A DNA stretch of 21,662 bases from Jejubacter sp036620675 (GTDB lineage: Bacteria; Pseudomonadota; Gammaproteobacteria; Enterobacterales; Enterobacteriaceae). The notes beneath the pieces are model-generated. The model saw nothing but the letters and a program-made list of their open reading frames with translations. It did not search any database and was not told the DNA's origin. The DNA lies in NCBI GenBank assembly GCA_036620675.1, contig JAZHEE010000050.1; one strand, written 5' to 3'. Below, in pieces: positions 1 through 7,409 of this stretch. The translations under genes and the position numbers were made by a program. Each line of letters begins with the position of its first letter. The stretch's first letter is position 1.

Positions 1-156
1 TTCCACATCCTGGGCCAGATGGGAATCAAGTTCAGCAGATAGCGCCGCTTCGGTTAACTGTTTGATTAGAGGTGTTAGAATACCGTCCTTGCCCGTTAGT
101 GCCTGGCCGGACTGGAGTGCTTTAAGCGCTTTGTCGAAATCGAAGGGGTGGGACAT
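1..156 (-). CDS. IS256-family transposase, N-terminal fragment (cut by window edge)
   Basis: The visible 52 codons begin MSHPFDFDKALKALQSGQ and continue with LTPLIKQLTEAALSAELDSH. I recognise this as the N-terminus of one branch of IS256-family (Mutator-like, DDE) transposases, which cut and paste the element. The start is the ATG at 156-154, preceded by AAGGA about seven bases upstream. An ATG seven bases further upstream is in another frame. The catalytic DDE residues lie beyond the window, so whether the transposase is intact cannot be judged. It is transcribed away from the neighbouring TonB-receptor operon. Confidence 0.8.
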   Translation of the reverse strand, partial: MSHPFDFDKALKALQSGQALTGKDGILTPLIKQLTEAALSAELDSHLAQDVE

Positions 157-188
157 GTGTCATTCCTTTTTGATTGTATATTGACTCG

Positions 189-214
189 AATGACACAGAA
201 TTTCTAACACTCCC
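189..214. repeat. Probable terminal inverted repeat of the IS256-family element
   Basis: The stretch just upstream of the transposase start, read from outside inward on the minus strand, begins GGGAGTGTTAGAAATTCTGT. It ends at about 214, where the sequence character changes. Position next to the transposase start and the GGGAGTG-type end fit an IS256-family terminus. The partner repeat lies outside the window, so this is an inference. Confidence 0.55.
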
Positions 215-433
215 GGGAAAAATGAGGCTGAGAATAATGCGCTCAGTGCTGATTGAATCGCCACGGATAATCTAGACACTGGACTGACCCCGCCCCGGTA
301 GACGATCCTGCCCTATAGTTGGACTGACCCCATGGACTGACCCCATGCCTGTTGTGGTGTGCCCCTGCGCTCCTCCTGTGCTCAAAATATACGGCAGGAT
401 CGTTTACCGGCGTAAGGGCAGCCTAATTTTTAC
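215..433. other. Mobile-element debris between the IS and the TonB-receptor gene
   Basis: No gene is visible here. The stretch holds three copies of TGGACTGACCCC (280-291, 320-331, 333-344), the last two being adjacent 13-base units. It also has an 18-base inverted repeat (295-312 against 393-410, 17 of 18 bases pairing) built on ACGATCCTGCC. Such short dispersed and inverted repeats are typical of the ends of insertion sequences, so I read this as remnants of more than one element. The stretch also separates the TonB-receptor stop codon from the IS. Confidence 0.5.
295..410. repeat. Imperfect 18-bp inverted repeat with an 80-bp interior
   Basis: The left arm 295-312 (CCGGTAGACGATCCTGCC) pairs with the right arm 393-410 (GGCAGGATCGTTTACCGG) with a single mismatch. 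The interior carries two of the three TGGACTGACCCC copies. The structure could be a small non-autonomous element or two IS ends brought together by deletion. It has no coding content. Confidence 0.6.
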
Positions 434-2404
434 TTAAAATTTATACTCCACACCGGCCCAGAAGTTTCGCCCCTCTTCGATAAAGCCTTCACTGTAGGCA
501 TATTTCGTGTCGAACAGGTTGTTTACTGAAGCATTCACGTTAAATCCATGTCCGAGCGCATAATCTGCCCGAATATGGGTGATAGCGAACCCCTTAGCCT
601 TTTGTGAGCCATCGGTATTGCTGTAGGAGGATGAACGGGTTTCTTCGGAAAGCGTAACACTGAGTGATTCCCACGGTTTGAACGTCATCCAGGTGGAGAG
701 GGTCTGTGTCGGCAGACCGGTAATTTTACCCGACTTATCGCGTTTGGGATCGGCATGAATCAGTCCGTAACTTAATCCCACGTCCAGTATCTCGTTGATA
801 TTTCCTTTGATTCCCACATCCAGCCCGGTGTAATCAATCTGGCCACTGTTTTGATTCTGAACGGTATCGGCATCAATATTGTGAGATAAAATCGCATCGG
901 TTATGCGATTGTAATAAACGCTGACCTCTATGCCCCAACGGCGGGTTAATGATCCATTCCAGGTCAGATCCACGCCACGGGCACGCTCAGGTTTCAACTG
1001 GGGATTTACGAGTGCTATCTGGTTATACGCTGGTTTGGATGTTGTGTAGCGCTCTTTTAGCGTAGGGAAGCGCGTTCTGTCTGAATAAGAGAGCGCCAGT
1101 GTATCCTCGTTTGCGAAGTGATATTTGGTCATCACCTGCCAGTTAAAGGCGGATTGATTATTGTCTGCATAATGGGTCACACTGCCATCGCTTTCGTGTT
1201 TTTTGCCTTCCTGGCTATCGCGCCAGTCATAGCTGATACCTGCGACCACATCCAGATTATCTGCCGCCGCCCACTGATATTCGCTTGCCAGCGACCATGT
1301 ACGATCTTTATAGCGATCCCAGGAAGCATGGGGCTTCCCCTTTTCTCGATGCACATCGTCTTTCCAGTTCACGGCAAATGACAGTAGATCACTTTTATGC
1401 ACCTCGGCGGCAATCTGCAATCCTGCACCATTGCTGTAGTCAGAGTAGTGGCTGTAGCTACCTTTCTTGTTTTTCAGGGCGGCCAGTGAGTTGTACATCA
1501 TTAACGTATTTTCAAACGAGTCACGATACAGGCGACTTTTCAGCGTGAAGCGATCGCCAAAATGGGTAGTACCCTGATAGTAGTAGCTCTTTTTGTCATA
1601 CTGAGGCCACTGCCAGTAGCGAGATTTCTGACTACTGGTTCCGGCATACGGCGGGTTCTCTTTTTCTCCATCCTGATTAATATACGTCAGAGTATATTCA
1701 TCGTTTCCCCGGGGGGTAAATCCGAGCTTCACGATACCGCGCTTATCATCCATTGAGGAGTTCACCATTTTACCGTGACTACCCGCAAGTGGGGCATTCA
1801 GGCCATGTGGCAAACCGAGAAAATCCTGTTTTAGCTGGCTGCCGCTGACCTGAAAATAGCCGAGGTCATTACTGACGCCAAACGAAGCGTGCATATCATG
1901 TGCGTTATCTTTGCTGCGGCTCCAGCCCTGGCGATAACCGAGTCCAGCCTCAATGGGATGCGCGGGTTTTTGGGTGGTAATATTGATGGCGCCGCCCATC
2001 TGGTTTGGGCCCTGTAACAACGAGGAGTAGCCTTTAGAGACTTCTACCGAAGCGACATCTGAAGTCAGAAATCGTCCTAAATCGAGGTTACCATCGTAGG
2101 GAACATAAATAGGGACACCGTCGAAATAAACCGGAACCTGGCGACTGTTAAAACCGCGTACTTTAACCTGTTGTTCGTTGCGGTTTCCTGATTTTTGCAG
2201 TACCACGCCGGGGATGACGCTCAGCGCTTGTGCGACATTCTGCTTATCCAGTTCCCGCATGGTTTGCTGGCTGAGAATTGAGGCCGTCGCCGTTGGTACA
2301 GGGCTTGACCAGACGGTCAGGGTTTCGTTTTCTTGCCCGGCAAATGCATGATGTGTAAGAGCGAGCGTCACTACTGTGTAAAGACAACTTTTGTTGAATT
2401 TCAT
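434..2404 (-). CDS. TonB-dependent outer-membrane receptor
   Basis: This 656-residue protein is a gated outer-membrane beta-barrel that imports a scarce ligand using energy from TonB-ExbBD. Residues 1-22 form a signal peptide ending AFA. A TonB box ETLTV lies at residues 27-31, followed by a plug domain with the pattern ALSVIPGVVLQKSG, VRGFNSRQVPVYFDGVPIY and GGAINITTQKP. The rest is barrel, ending in the usual aromatic residue (EYKF). The ATG at 2404 is chosen because it starts the signal peptide; a TTG seven codons upstream is possible. It is the last gene of the minus-strand operon, 26 bases after modD. No Fur-like site was noticed, while a ModE site heads the operon, so the ligand is more likely a molybdate or tungstate complex than a ferric siderophore. 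The actual ligand is unknown. Confidence 0.9.
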   Translation of the reverse strand: MKFNKSCLYTVVTLALTHHAFAGQENETLTVWSSPVPTATASILSQQTMRELDKQNVAQALSVIPGVVLQKSGNRNEQQVKVRGFNSRQVPVYFDGVPIYVPYDGNLDLGRFLTSDVASVEVSKGYSSLLQGPNQMGGAINITTQKPAHPIEAGLGYRQGWSRSKDNAHDMHASFGVSNDLGYFQVSGSQLKQDFLGLPHGLNAPLAGSHGKMVNSSMDDKRGIVKLGFTPRGNDEYTLTYINQDGEKENPPYAGTSSQKSRYWQWPQYDKKSYYYQGTTHFGDRFTLKSRLYRDSFENTLMMYNSLAALKNKKGSYSHYSDYSNGAGLQIAAEVHKSDLLSFAVNWKDDVHREKGKPHASWDRYKDRTWSLASEYQWAAADNLDVVAGISYDWRDSQEGKKHESDGSVTHYADNNQSAFNWQVMTKYHFANEDTLALSYSDRTRFPTLKERYTTSKPAYNQIALVNPQLKPERARGVDLTWNGSLTRRWGIEVSVYYNRITDAILSHNIDADTVQNQNSGQIDYTGLDVGIKGNINEILDVGLSYGLIHADPKRDKSGKITGLPTQTLSTWMTFKPWESLSVTLSEETRSSSYSNTDGSQKAKGFAITHIRADYALGHGFNVNASVNNLFDTKYAYSEGFIEEGRNFWAGVEYKF

Positions 2405-2430
2405 TATCGTGAGTCCATTTATCAATCTTA

Positions 2431-3285
2431 TTAGCCAGAGGTGTCCGGGTACAGGCTGACCTTGATATCCGCTGGTGGTGCGTAATAGGGCGCGGAGGTG
2501 ATAAAAAGCCCGATGCCACAGTCGAGGTAACTCGCCAGAGTGACGAGATTAATGCCGCCGGTTAGCGCCAGCATGCAATTGGGAGCCAGCGAAGGCGCTA
2601 TCTGCGCCAGTTTCGTTGCCTGAAGTGGGGTAAATTTGTCGAGCTGTAGAATGTCGGGGCGGGCGTGCAGCGCGGCCATTGCTTCGTCAGGTGTATCTGC
2701 TTCTACAGCAATTTTTTTCTCAGGGGCATGTCGGCGCAGTTGCGTGATGGTTGCGGACCAGTCCTTGTGGCCGGAAAGAAAACGCCGGTGGTTGGCAAAC
2801 AGCAATACGGTTTCTGCGCAACCGGTGCGATGGATTAATCCGCCTGCCGCCAGTACGGCCTGGGCCGCCAGCAGCCGGGTGCCAGGAATGGCTTTACGCG
2901 TACAGGCGATATTGGCTTCGGGAAGTTGCTGGCGTAACATCGTCAACATACTGTCGAGATAGTGCGAAACGCCGCAGCTCCACTCCAGTACATTCTGTAC
3001 CGCCTTCCAGCCCTGATGCAGTGCGGCTGCACTGCCGCATACGCTGATTAACCGTTGACCCGGTGCGGCCTGCTCGCCGTCATTCATCTGTTCCACAATG
3101 GTTAACCCCAGTGAATACAGCATTTGTCTGGCAACGGTTATTCCACTCACACAGCCGCCGCGGCGATGATAAAAGTCCATTTTTCCCGGCGTTGCGCCAA
3201 TTCCCAGCGCCCGGGTGGTTAGATCTCCCCCCTGAATATCTTCCTGAAGGTAAGCGTCGCTCTGTGCCTGAGAAAAGAAGATCAT
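2431..3285 (-). CDS. modD: ModD, NadC-like phosphoribosyltransferase of molybdenum operons
   Basis: This 284-residue protein belongs to the quinolinate phosphoribosyltransferase (NadC) fold, in the ModD branch found with molybdenum transport genes. Family marks include QEDIQGGDLTTRAL near the N-terminus, CTRKAIPGTRLLA with GGLIHRTGCAET and NHRRF in the middle, and LQLDKFTPLQ then LTGGINLVTLASYLDCGI near the C-terminus. NadC proper usually has TRKTTPGLR where this has TRKAIPGTR, which supports a divergent substrate. The ATG at 3285 overlaps the methyltransferase stop (ATGA), which decides the start over an upstream in-frame start ten codons earlier. The biochemical role of ModD is not established, so a NAD-synthesis function should not be assumed. 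The neighbouring ModE site supports the molybdenum link. Confidence 0.85.
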   Translation of the reverse strand: MIFFSQAQSDAYLQEDIQGGDLTTRALGIGATPGKMDFYHRRGGCVSGITVARQMLYSLGLTIVEQMNDGEQAAPGQRLISVCGSAAALHQGWKAVQNVLEWSCGVSHYLDSMLTMLRQQLPEANIACTRKAIPGTRLLAAQAVLAAGGLIHRTGCAETVLLFANHRRFLSGHKDWSATITQLRRHAPEKKIAVEADTPDEAMAALHARPDILQLDKFTPLQATKLAQIAPSLAPNCMLALTGGINLVTLASYLDCGIGLFITSAPYYAPPADIKVSLYPDTSG

Positions 3286-4094
3286 TGCAACGCTTCCTCT
3301 GGTACGCATTCCCACCAGATAAGCGCCCAGTCGCGGTTGGCGGGGGCAAGCGTGCTGGCGTCCTGCTGCTGATACCAGCGATACAGGCGCTCCCGCTCTT
3401 CATGACTGATTTCGCCCAGACTCCAACGAACGTTCTGTTCAAAGCGCTCCCAACAGCTGTTGTCCTGCTGGCAGTTTCGTCCACGAATAAAATCAACGTG
3501 TGCGTGGATGCCCATCTGATAAAGCACATTGAACGCATAGATATAGTTGGGTAACTCGATGACTTCTCGCCCGGCAGCACGTTGAATAACCGGGGAGATA
3601 AAAGAGGTGCTGACCAGATGGGTGGTATACACCCGCAGCCGTGCCTGGCGATTGAGCTTATACATTGCCTGATATATATCGCCTACCAGCGTTGAGCGTG
3701 AGGCGATCGCGATGTCACAGCGAGGTAAATCGTTCCAGTCATCCTCCCAGGCTCGCTGTATCCACTTAACGTGACTGGCTCCTGTCGCTTTGGCGCGACG
3801 GGCTGCCACGTTCAGCATTCCGGTGCTGTAATCGACGCCGTACAGAACGGGCAGTTTATCCGCCAGAGCCAGAGAAACGGTACCTGGCCCACATCCCATA
3901 TCAAACAATGATTGTGCGTTCTGTAGATCGATTTTCTCCAGTAATTGCAGCAGATAGCTGTCTGCTGGCGAAGCGCAGTTCTGCGCCATCTTTTCTGCCC
4001 GTTTATCCCAGTGATCGGGCGTTTTTTCAGTGCGTTTTGCCAGTAATAACTGCTGGCGGTAGAGCTCTGCAAAACCAATATTGTCAATAAGCAT
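3282..4094 (-). CDS. Class I SAM-dependent methyltransferase
   Basis: This 270-residue protein has the Rossmann-type methyltransferase motif I FDMGCGPGTVSLALA around residues 64-78, followed by an acidic motif II (YGVDYSTGMLNVA), which together bind S-adenosylmethionine. The substrate is unknown. The ATG at 4094 is chosen because AAGAGG lies about six bases upstream; the longer open frame beyond it only shadows the ATPase remnant. Its stop overlaps the modD start, so the two are translationally coupled. Setting a methyltransferase between ABC and TonB genes suggests it modifies the imported ligand, a chelator or a cofactor precursor; that is inference. It appears intact: motif I is canonical and no frameshift is seen, unlike the ATPase upstream. 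Confidence 0.8.
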   Translation of the reverse strand: MLIDNIGFAELYRQQLLLAKRTEKTPDHWDKRAEKMAQNCASPADSYLLQLLEKIDLQNAQSLFDMGCGPGTVSLALADKLPVLYGVDYSTGMLNVAARRAKATGASHVKWIQRAWEDDWNDLPRCDIAIASRSTLVGDIYQAMYKLNRQARLRVYTTHLVSTSFISPVIQRAAGREVIELPNYIYAFNVLYQMGIHAHVDFIRGRNCQQDNSCWERFEQNVRWSLGEISHEERERLYRWYQQQDASTLAPANRDWALIWWECVPEEALQ

Positions 4095-4104
4095 GAGGGG
4101 CCTC

Positions 4105-4479
4105 TTATTGGTAAGTCCCAAAAAAGGTGATGGTGGATTTGCGTGGATGAAACCCGATAAAGTGCGGGAACCTGTCAGGCACGAGCCGTGTTTGTGGGCT
4201 TTCCTGTGAAGCCTGGCCGTCATGCACTTGTGGAATCCAGGCGACAACGCTGGATCGTTGGCATGCGGGGATCGACTGTATCGCTTTTCTATCAGGCAAA
4301 ATGTCTCCGTCGATTAACGGAATAACTTCTGGCAGGGCCCGTATTGGCGTGGTCTTTCCGCTGTTATTCGCTCCCTGCATGCAGCAGATAGCGCCTTGAT
4401 ATACGGCGAAGAAAACATCGTGCAGTTTCGCTTTATGCTGATACCCCGGCGAGTCATGGTTAAGGGGCAGTAATGTCAT
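4105..4479 (-). pseudogene. Truncated ABC-transporter ATPase (remnant)
   Basis: The frame starts at an ATG whose ATGA overlaps the permease stop, exactly where the ATPase of a FecBCD-type operon belongs. Only 124 residues remain of a protein normally about 250 long. The Walker A loop reads GANNSGKTT, with Asn where the family has Gly (GxxGxGKT). The Q-loop region is still recognisable (VVAWIPQVHDG). The similarity then fades (FPHFIGFHPRKS) and a stop follows. The signature motif LSGGQ, Walker B and the switch histidine are absent, and the methyltransferase begins only ten bases after the stop, so the C-terminal half was deleted. It cannot hydrolyse ATP as it stands. The permease would need a borrowed ATPase or is inactive. 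Confidence 0.85.
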
Positions 4480-5462
4480 CGGCTTCCTCCGCGTAGCAAA
4501 AGCAGTAAAAAGAAGGGGGCGCCGATAAACGCAGTGATAATGCCCAGCGGGATTTCTGTATTGCTGATGTCGCGTGCCAGCGTGTCGGTAATCAGAAGTA
4601 GGATGGCGCCGACCCCCATCGACACGGGGAGCAACTGCTGATGGTTGTTGCCAGCCAGCAATCGGCCAATATGTGGCACGACCAGCCCAATCCAGCCAAT
4701 AATACCGGCGATAGCGACGGTACTGGCGGTGATTAGCGTGGCGCAAACCACCAGGCCGAGCCGCAGGCGGCCTACGTTGCTCCCAAGCGATTGCGCTTCA
4801 TCATCGGAGAGCGTTAACAGATTTATCCGCCAGCGTAGCAGTAATAGAGGTACTGAGCCGGCGATGATTAGCGGTGCGGAAAACCAGAGGTCATGGCGCG
4901 TAATCGTGGATAACCCCCCCAGCAACCAGAAGGTGATGGAGGGCAACTGGGTATATGGGTCAGCCAGCGTTTTGATGAGTGAAATACCTGCACCGCACAG
5001 AGTGCTGAGTGCAATGCCTACCAGTACCAGTGTTAATACCGGTTCGTGACGGGTTACTTTCCGGGTAATCAGCCAGACGCCTGCGACGATCAGCAGGCCA
5101 CCGCAAAATGCATATAGCTGTATCAACAGGCTCGACAAACCAAACAGGATCGCGATACAGGCACCTAAACCAGCCCCGGCAGCAACGCCAAGGATATCCG
5201 GCGAAACCAGAGGATTACGGAACATTCCCTGATAGGTTGTACCTGCTCCGGCTAATGCCGCACCCAGCAGCAGAGCGGCGAGAATACGTGGCAGACGGAT
5301 TTGCCAGAAGACGATGCGCTCCTGAATGGGGACATTCTCATGGTTGAAAATCAGGGCCAGCAGCTGTTGTCCATCCAGATGATAGGCGCCTGACGCTGCC
5401 GCGACGACAATACACACCAGCATCAGGCCAGGTATCAACACGGCGAGGTGGGAAGTTCTCAT
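4476..5462 (-). CDS. FecCD/BtuC-type ABC transporter permease
   Basis: This 328-residue polytopic inner-membrane protein belongs to the FecCD family, which forms the channel for siderophores, haem, cobalamin and also molybdate or tungstate. Marks include LPRILAALLLGAALAGAGTT with YQGMFRNPLVSPDILGVAAG in the first third. The loop IGLVVPHIGRLLAGNNH near residues 265-280 normally contacts the ATPase. IPLGIITAFIGAPFF follows near the end. About ten hydrophobic segments are visible and no frameshift is seen. The ATG overlaps the stop of the binding-protein gene (ATGA), and its own stop overlaps the start of the ATPase remnant, so the unit was translationally coupled. With the ATPase broken, this intact permease lacks its natural motor in this operon. 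Confidence 0.9.
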   Translation of the reverse strand: MRTSHLAVLIPGLMLVCIVVAAASGAYHLDGQQLLALIFNHENVPIQERIVFWQIRLPRILAALLLGAALAGAGTTYQGMFRNPLVSPDILGVAAGAGLGACIAILFGLSSLLIQLYAFCGGLLIVAGVWLITRKVTRHEPVLTLVLVGIALSTLCGAGISLIKTLADPYTQLPSITFWLLGGLSTITRHDLWFSAPLIIAGSVPLLLLRWRINLLTLSDDEAQSLGSNVGRLRLGLVVCATLITASTVAIAGIIGWIGLVVPHIGRLLAGNNHQQLLPVSMGVGAILLLITDTLARDISNTEIPLGIITAFIGAPFFLLLLLRGGSR

Positions 5463-6484
5463 GTGTTTACCCCCCGCTTTTGATAATCGCTGTCGCTAAG
5501 GGGGGTATGCCAGAACAGATGTGAGTAAAGCCGCATATCTTCTTTGAAGTGCTGGCGTATTGCAGGGTCGAGCCAGGCATGCAAACGGCGTAGTCCCAGC
5601 AGGCGATTGATGCCTGGAGGCGCGTCGAGCCAGCCAAATGGCAGGCCGCTCAGAAAGAGAATGCGTTTATTCGCCACGGCCTTTACTCCCTGCCAGACGG
5701 GAGCCTGTTGCAGGTACTGCGCTGTCACGGCATCCTGAACAAGGATGATATCGGGCTGCCAGTCGAGAATATTTTCCATTGAAACCGGTGACAGTCCATG
5801 GCGACCCGGGATGTGCGCCACGTTTTGCAACCCCAACAATTCTGCCGCCTCAGTATGTAAAGACCCCTGAAGCCCTGTCTCCAGTCCTCTGGCGCCGCGA
5901 GCAGCATAAAACCGCACCTTCGCAGCAGCAGTTTGAGAAAAATTTACCGCCCCATCAATGAAGTATCTTGCCAGTTCCGCCTGCAATTCCGTGCGTTCTT
6001 CATAACCGAATACCTTCCCGGCAACCCGTAACTGCTCAGGTGTTTGCTTAAGTTCACCGTTAATCAACAGCCACGGGATTAGCGTTTGTTTATTGACCTG
6101 ACGGGCCTGGGAAAGCCAACTCTCATCCGTATTGCCACAGTCGACGACCAGATCGGGCTTCAACGCCAGCAGCCGCTCCAGGGAAAGCGTACTGGCACGT
6201 CCTGCGAGTTTGCCCAGTTTTGGTAAGTGGCGAATGGTTTCAGGCAGGGAGATGACGACCTGGCGTGCAAAATCGAAAGAGGAAAATCCCACCAGTTTTT
6301 CTGGTGCAACTGCCAGTAGCAGGATATCTGCGGGAGCGCCTGCGCTCACTACACGGGTAATGTGGTACGCCTGAGGGAGGCGCCCGATGGCGAATGTGAG
6401 AGAAGTTTGCGCTGAACATGGCAGGGAGGGAAACGCCAGTGCAGATGCTATGGCCTGAGTGAAGAGCCGCCTTGTGATCGGCAT
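5459..6484 (-). CDS. Periplasmic substrate-binding protein, TroA/FecB-like fold
   Basis: This 341-residue protein is the ligand-capture component of the ABC transporter. An export signal is visible at residues 1-25: a twin arginine in TRRLFTQ, a hydrophobic stretch and a likely cut after CSA. This resembles a Tat signal, though the match is partial. The body shows the helical-backbone metal and siderophore-binding pattern, for example LALKPDLVVDCGNTDE, then NILDWQPDIILVQDA, and ending with a conserved helical tail. The ATG at 6484 is chosen for its AGGA eight bases upstream; a GTG seven codons earlier is an alternative. It is the first gene of the operon, directly behind a ModE-like operator, and overlaps the permease start. 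The ligand is not known; a molybdate or tungstate chelate is the best guess from context. Confidence 0.85.
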   Translation of the reverse strand: MPITRRLFTQAIASALAFPSLPCSAQTSLTFAIGRLPQAYHITRVVSAGAPADILLLAVAPEKLVGFSSFDFARQVVISLPETIRHLPKLGKLAGRASTLSLERLLALKPDLVVDCGNTDESWLSQARQVNKQTLIPWLLINGELKQTPEQLRVAGKVFGYEERTELQAELARYFIDGAVNFSQTAAAKVRFYAARGARGLETGLQGSLHTEAAELLGLQNVAHIPGRHGLSPVSMENILDWQPDIILVQDAVTAQYLQQAPVWQGVKAVANKRILFLSGLPFGWLDAPPGINRLLGLRRLHAWLDPAIRQHFKEDMRLYSHLFWHTPLSDSDYQKRGVNT

Positions 6485-6509
6485 GATTTTCTTCCTGAAA
6501 GTCACAATA

Positions 6510-6537
6510 ATCGCTATGTATATATCTATATAACGAT
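6510..6537 (-). promoter_or_regulatory. ModE operator (ModE box) at the head of the uptake operon
   Basis: ATCGCTATGTA (6510-6520) and TATATAACGAT (6527-6537) form an inverted repeat with a six-base spacer; nine of eleven positions pair. This fits the published ModE box as I recall it, ATCGNTATATA-N6-TATATAACGAT, with one mismatch. ModE bound to molybdate usually represses molybdenum uptake genes. The site lies about 26 bases before the binding-protein ATG and probably overlaps the -10 region. A -35-like TTGATA is seen at 6558-6553 on the minus strand, though the -10 is not clearly resolved. Confidence 0.8.
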
Positions 6538-6540
6538 AAA

Positions 6541-7039
6541 AAACATGTTCAGTATCAAATTATTGGAAATAACATAACCCCTTGATCCATTAGCGTGATA
6601 GTAGATCGCCATTCAGTTCGTGGAGCCTTTAGCGCCGTGGCACTGGAGCCGTCAGCATTGATCTTATGCTCAGCGTCGTCGTCATATTTATAGCTATACT
6701 GCAATGATCTTCTGGCGGGTATCGGCCATTCTTCACCCATGATTGCACGCGGTGTATCACGGGAGAGATATTTCATATTGAAAGCGTTCAGTTGTTTAGG
6801 CTGTTGTGCTGACGGAGCATGCCTGCGATGGCGCCCCTTTTTCAGTATGTTAACGGTGAGCCATCCCAGCGGATGGTATTCCTCGTTCGTTTTTGTCTAA
6901 CTCGCCTCTGGATGGCCAGCCTGTTTTCGCCGGATGGCTACTGAACTATCAATTCTGGCCGCTAACCCTTTGCGCAAAGAAGCCCATTACAGTACGCTTT
7001 ATGTAACCGCATCAGGCGTCAGGTGCAGGAAAAATAAAT
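6541..7039. other. Intergenic stretch without a recognisable gene
   Basis: Apart from the -35 of the ModE-controlled operon near 6553-6558 I see no convincing gene. A 73-codon minus-strand frame ends at 6555 but has no ribosome-binding site and no family I recognise. A plus-strand frame from 6934 is likewise unsupported and overlaps the next gene in another frame. The region could hold decayed sequence or the leader of the small gene that follows. No repeats or RNA gene stood out. Confidence 0.5.
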
Positions 7040-7285
7040 ATGATTCAATGGGTAAAGCGTGCTGTTTTCAATATTATTGCGCTGCTTGTCGAAGACCTGA
7101 AAATATGGGCGACGACCTGGATCTCTATCGTGTTGATCGTTTTGTTTGCCCTGATTACGTCTCCTTTCTTATCCGCCGGGTATTGGGCACTGGCCAACGG
7201 CATCTTTATCCTTTTCACCCTTATCGGGGTATCCTTTGCCGTTGAGTTTTTCCCCTGGGGCAGGAAGTCTTCCAGCTCCGAGTGA
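7040..7285 (+). CDS. Small inner-membrane protein of unknown function
   Basis: This 81-residue protein has two hydrophobic segments, roughly residues 22-42 (TWISIVLIVLFALITSPF) and 47-69 (YWALANGIFILFTLIGVSFAV), separated by a short turn. The N-terminus (MIQWVKRAVFN) is basic and the tail (WGRKSSSSE) is polar. The ATG has AGGA about nine bases upstream. I do not recognise the family. It stands alone between the uptake operon and the YjiK-like gene, on the same strand as the latter but 124 bases away with possible promoter elements between. The clear membrane pattern and ribosome-binding site favour a real gene. Confidence 0.6.
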   Translation: MIQWVKRAVFNIIALLVEDLKIWATTWISIVLIVLFALITSPFLSAGYWALANGIFILFTLIGVSFAVEFFPWGRKSSSSE

Positions 7286-7311
7286 GGGGGCATCTGACCA
7301 TGACCCGCGGG

Positions 7312-7342
7312 TTTAACATTCAGTTAAGCTTCTGATTATATT
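7312..7342 (+). promoter_or_regulatory. Candidate promoter with OmpR-family-type direct repeat
   Basis: TTTAAC (7312-7317) and GTTAAG (7323-7328) are separated by five bases, giving TTAA-N7-TTAA, the layout of PmrA/BasR-type boxes. A -10-like TATATT follows at 7337-7342. The half-sites only partly match and the gap to the -10 is shorter than usual, so this is a weak candidate. It would drive the TTG-started exported-protein gene at 7410. Confidence 0.25.
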
Positions 7343-7409
7343 CTCCTGATTCAGGAAGGCCGGGCGACGGCTTCGTCTGGATAATAGAAAGGATGGATAA
7401 GGAGCTAAT

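Larger units (their letters stand above)
1..214 (-). mobile_element. IS256-family insertion sequence, left part only
   Basis: The element runs off the left edge of the window. It holds the start of a transposase gene read leftward and, outside it, a sequence that looks like the element's terminal inverted repeat ending in CACTCCC at about 214. Sequence just outside (from 215) is different in character. The family call rests on the transposase N-terminus. The exact outer boundary is inferred because the other end, which would give the matching repeat and the target duplication, is not in the window. Confidence 0.7.

Noticed and set aside
4095..4247. Upstream in-frame extension of the methyltransferase gene
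   Set aside because: It lies within the ATPase remnant in another frame; the ATG at 4094 has a good ribosome-binding site and begins the plausible protein.
434..6484. Reading the operon as a ferric-siderophore (Fur) system
   Set aside because: The gene families would allow it, but no Fur-like box was seen at the promoter, while a ModE box and modD are present.
6555..6776. 73-codon minus-strand frame before the ModE-controlled operon
   Set aside because: It has no ribosome-binding site, no recognised family, and its end overlaps the probable -35 of the operon promoter.
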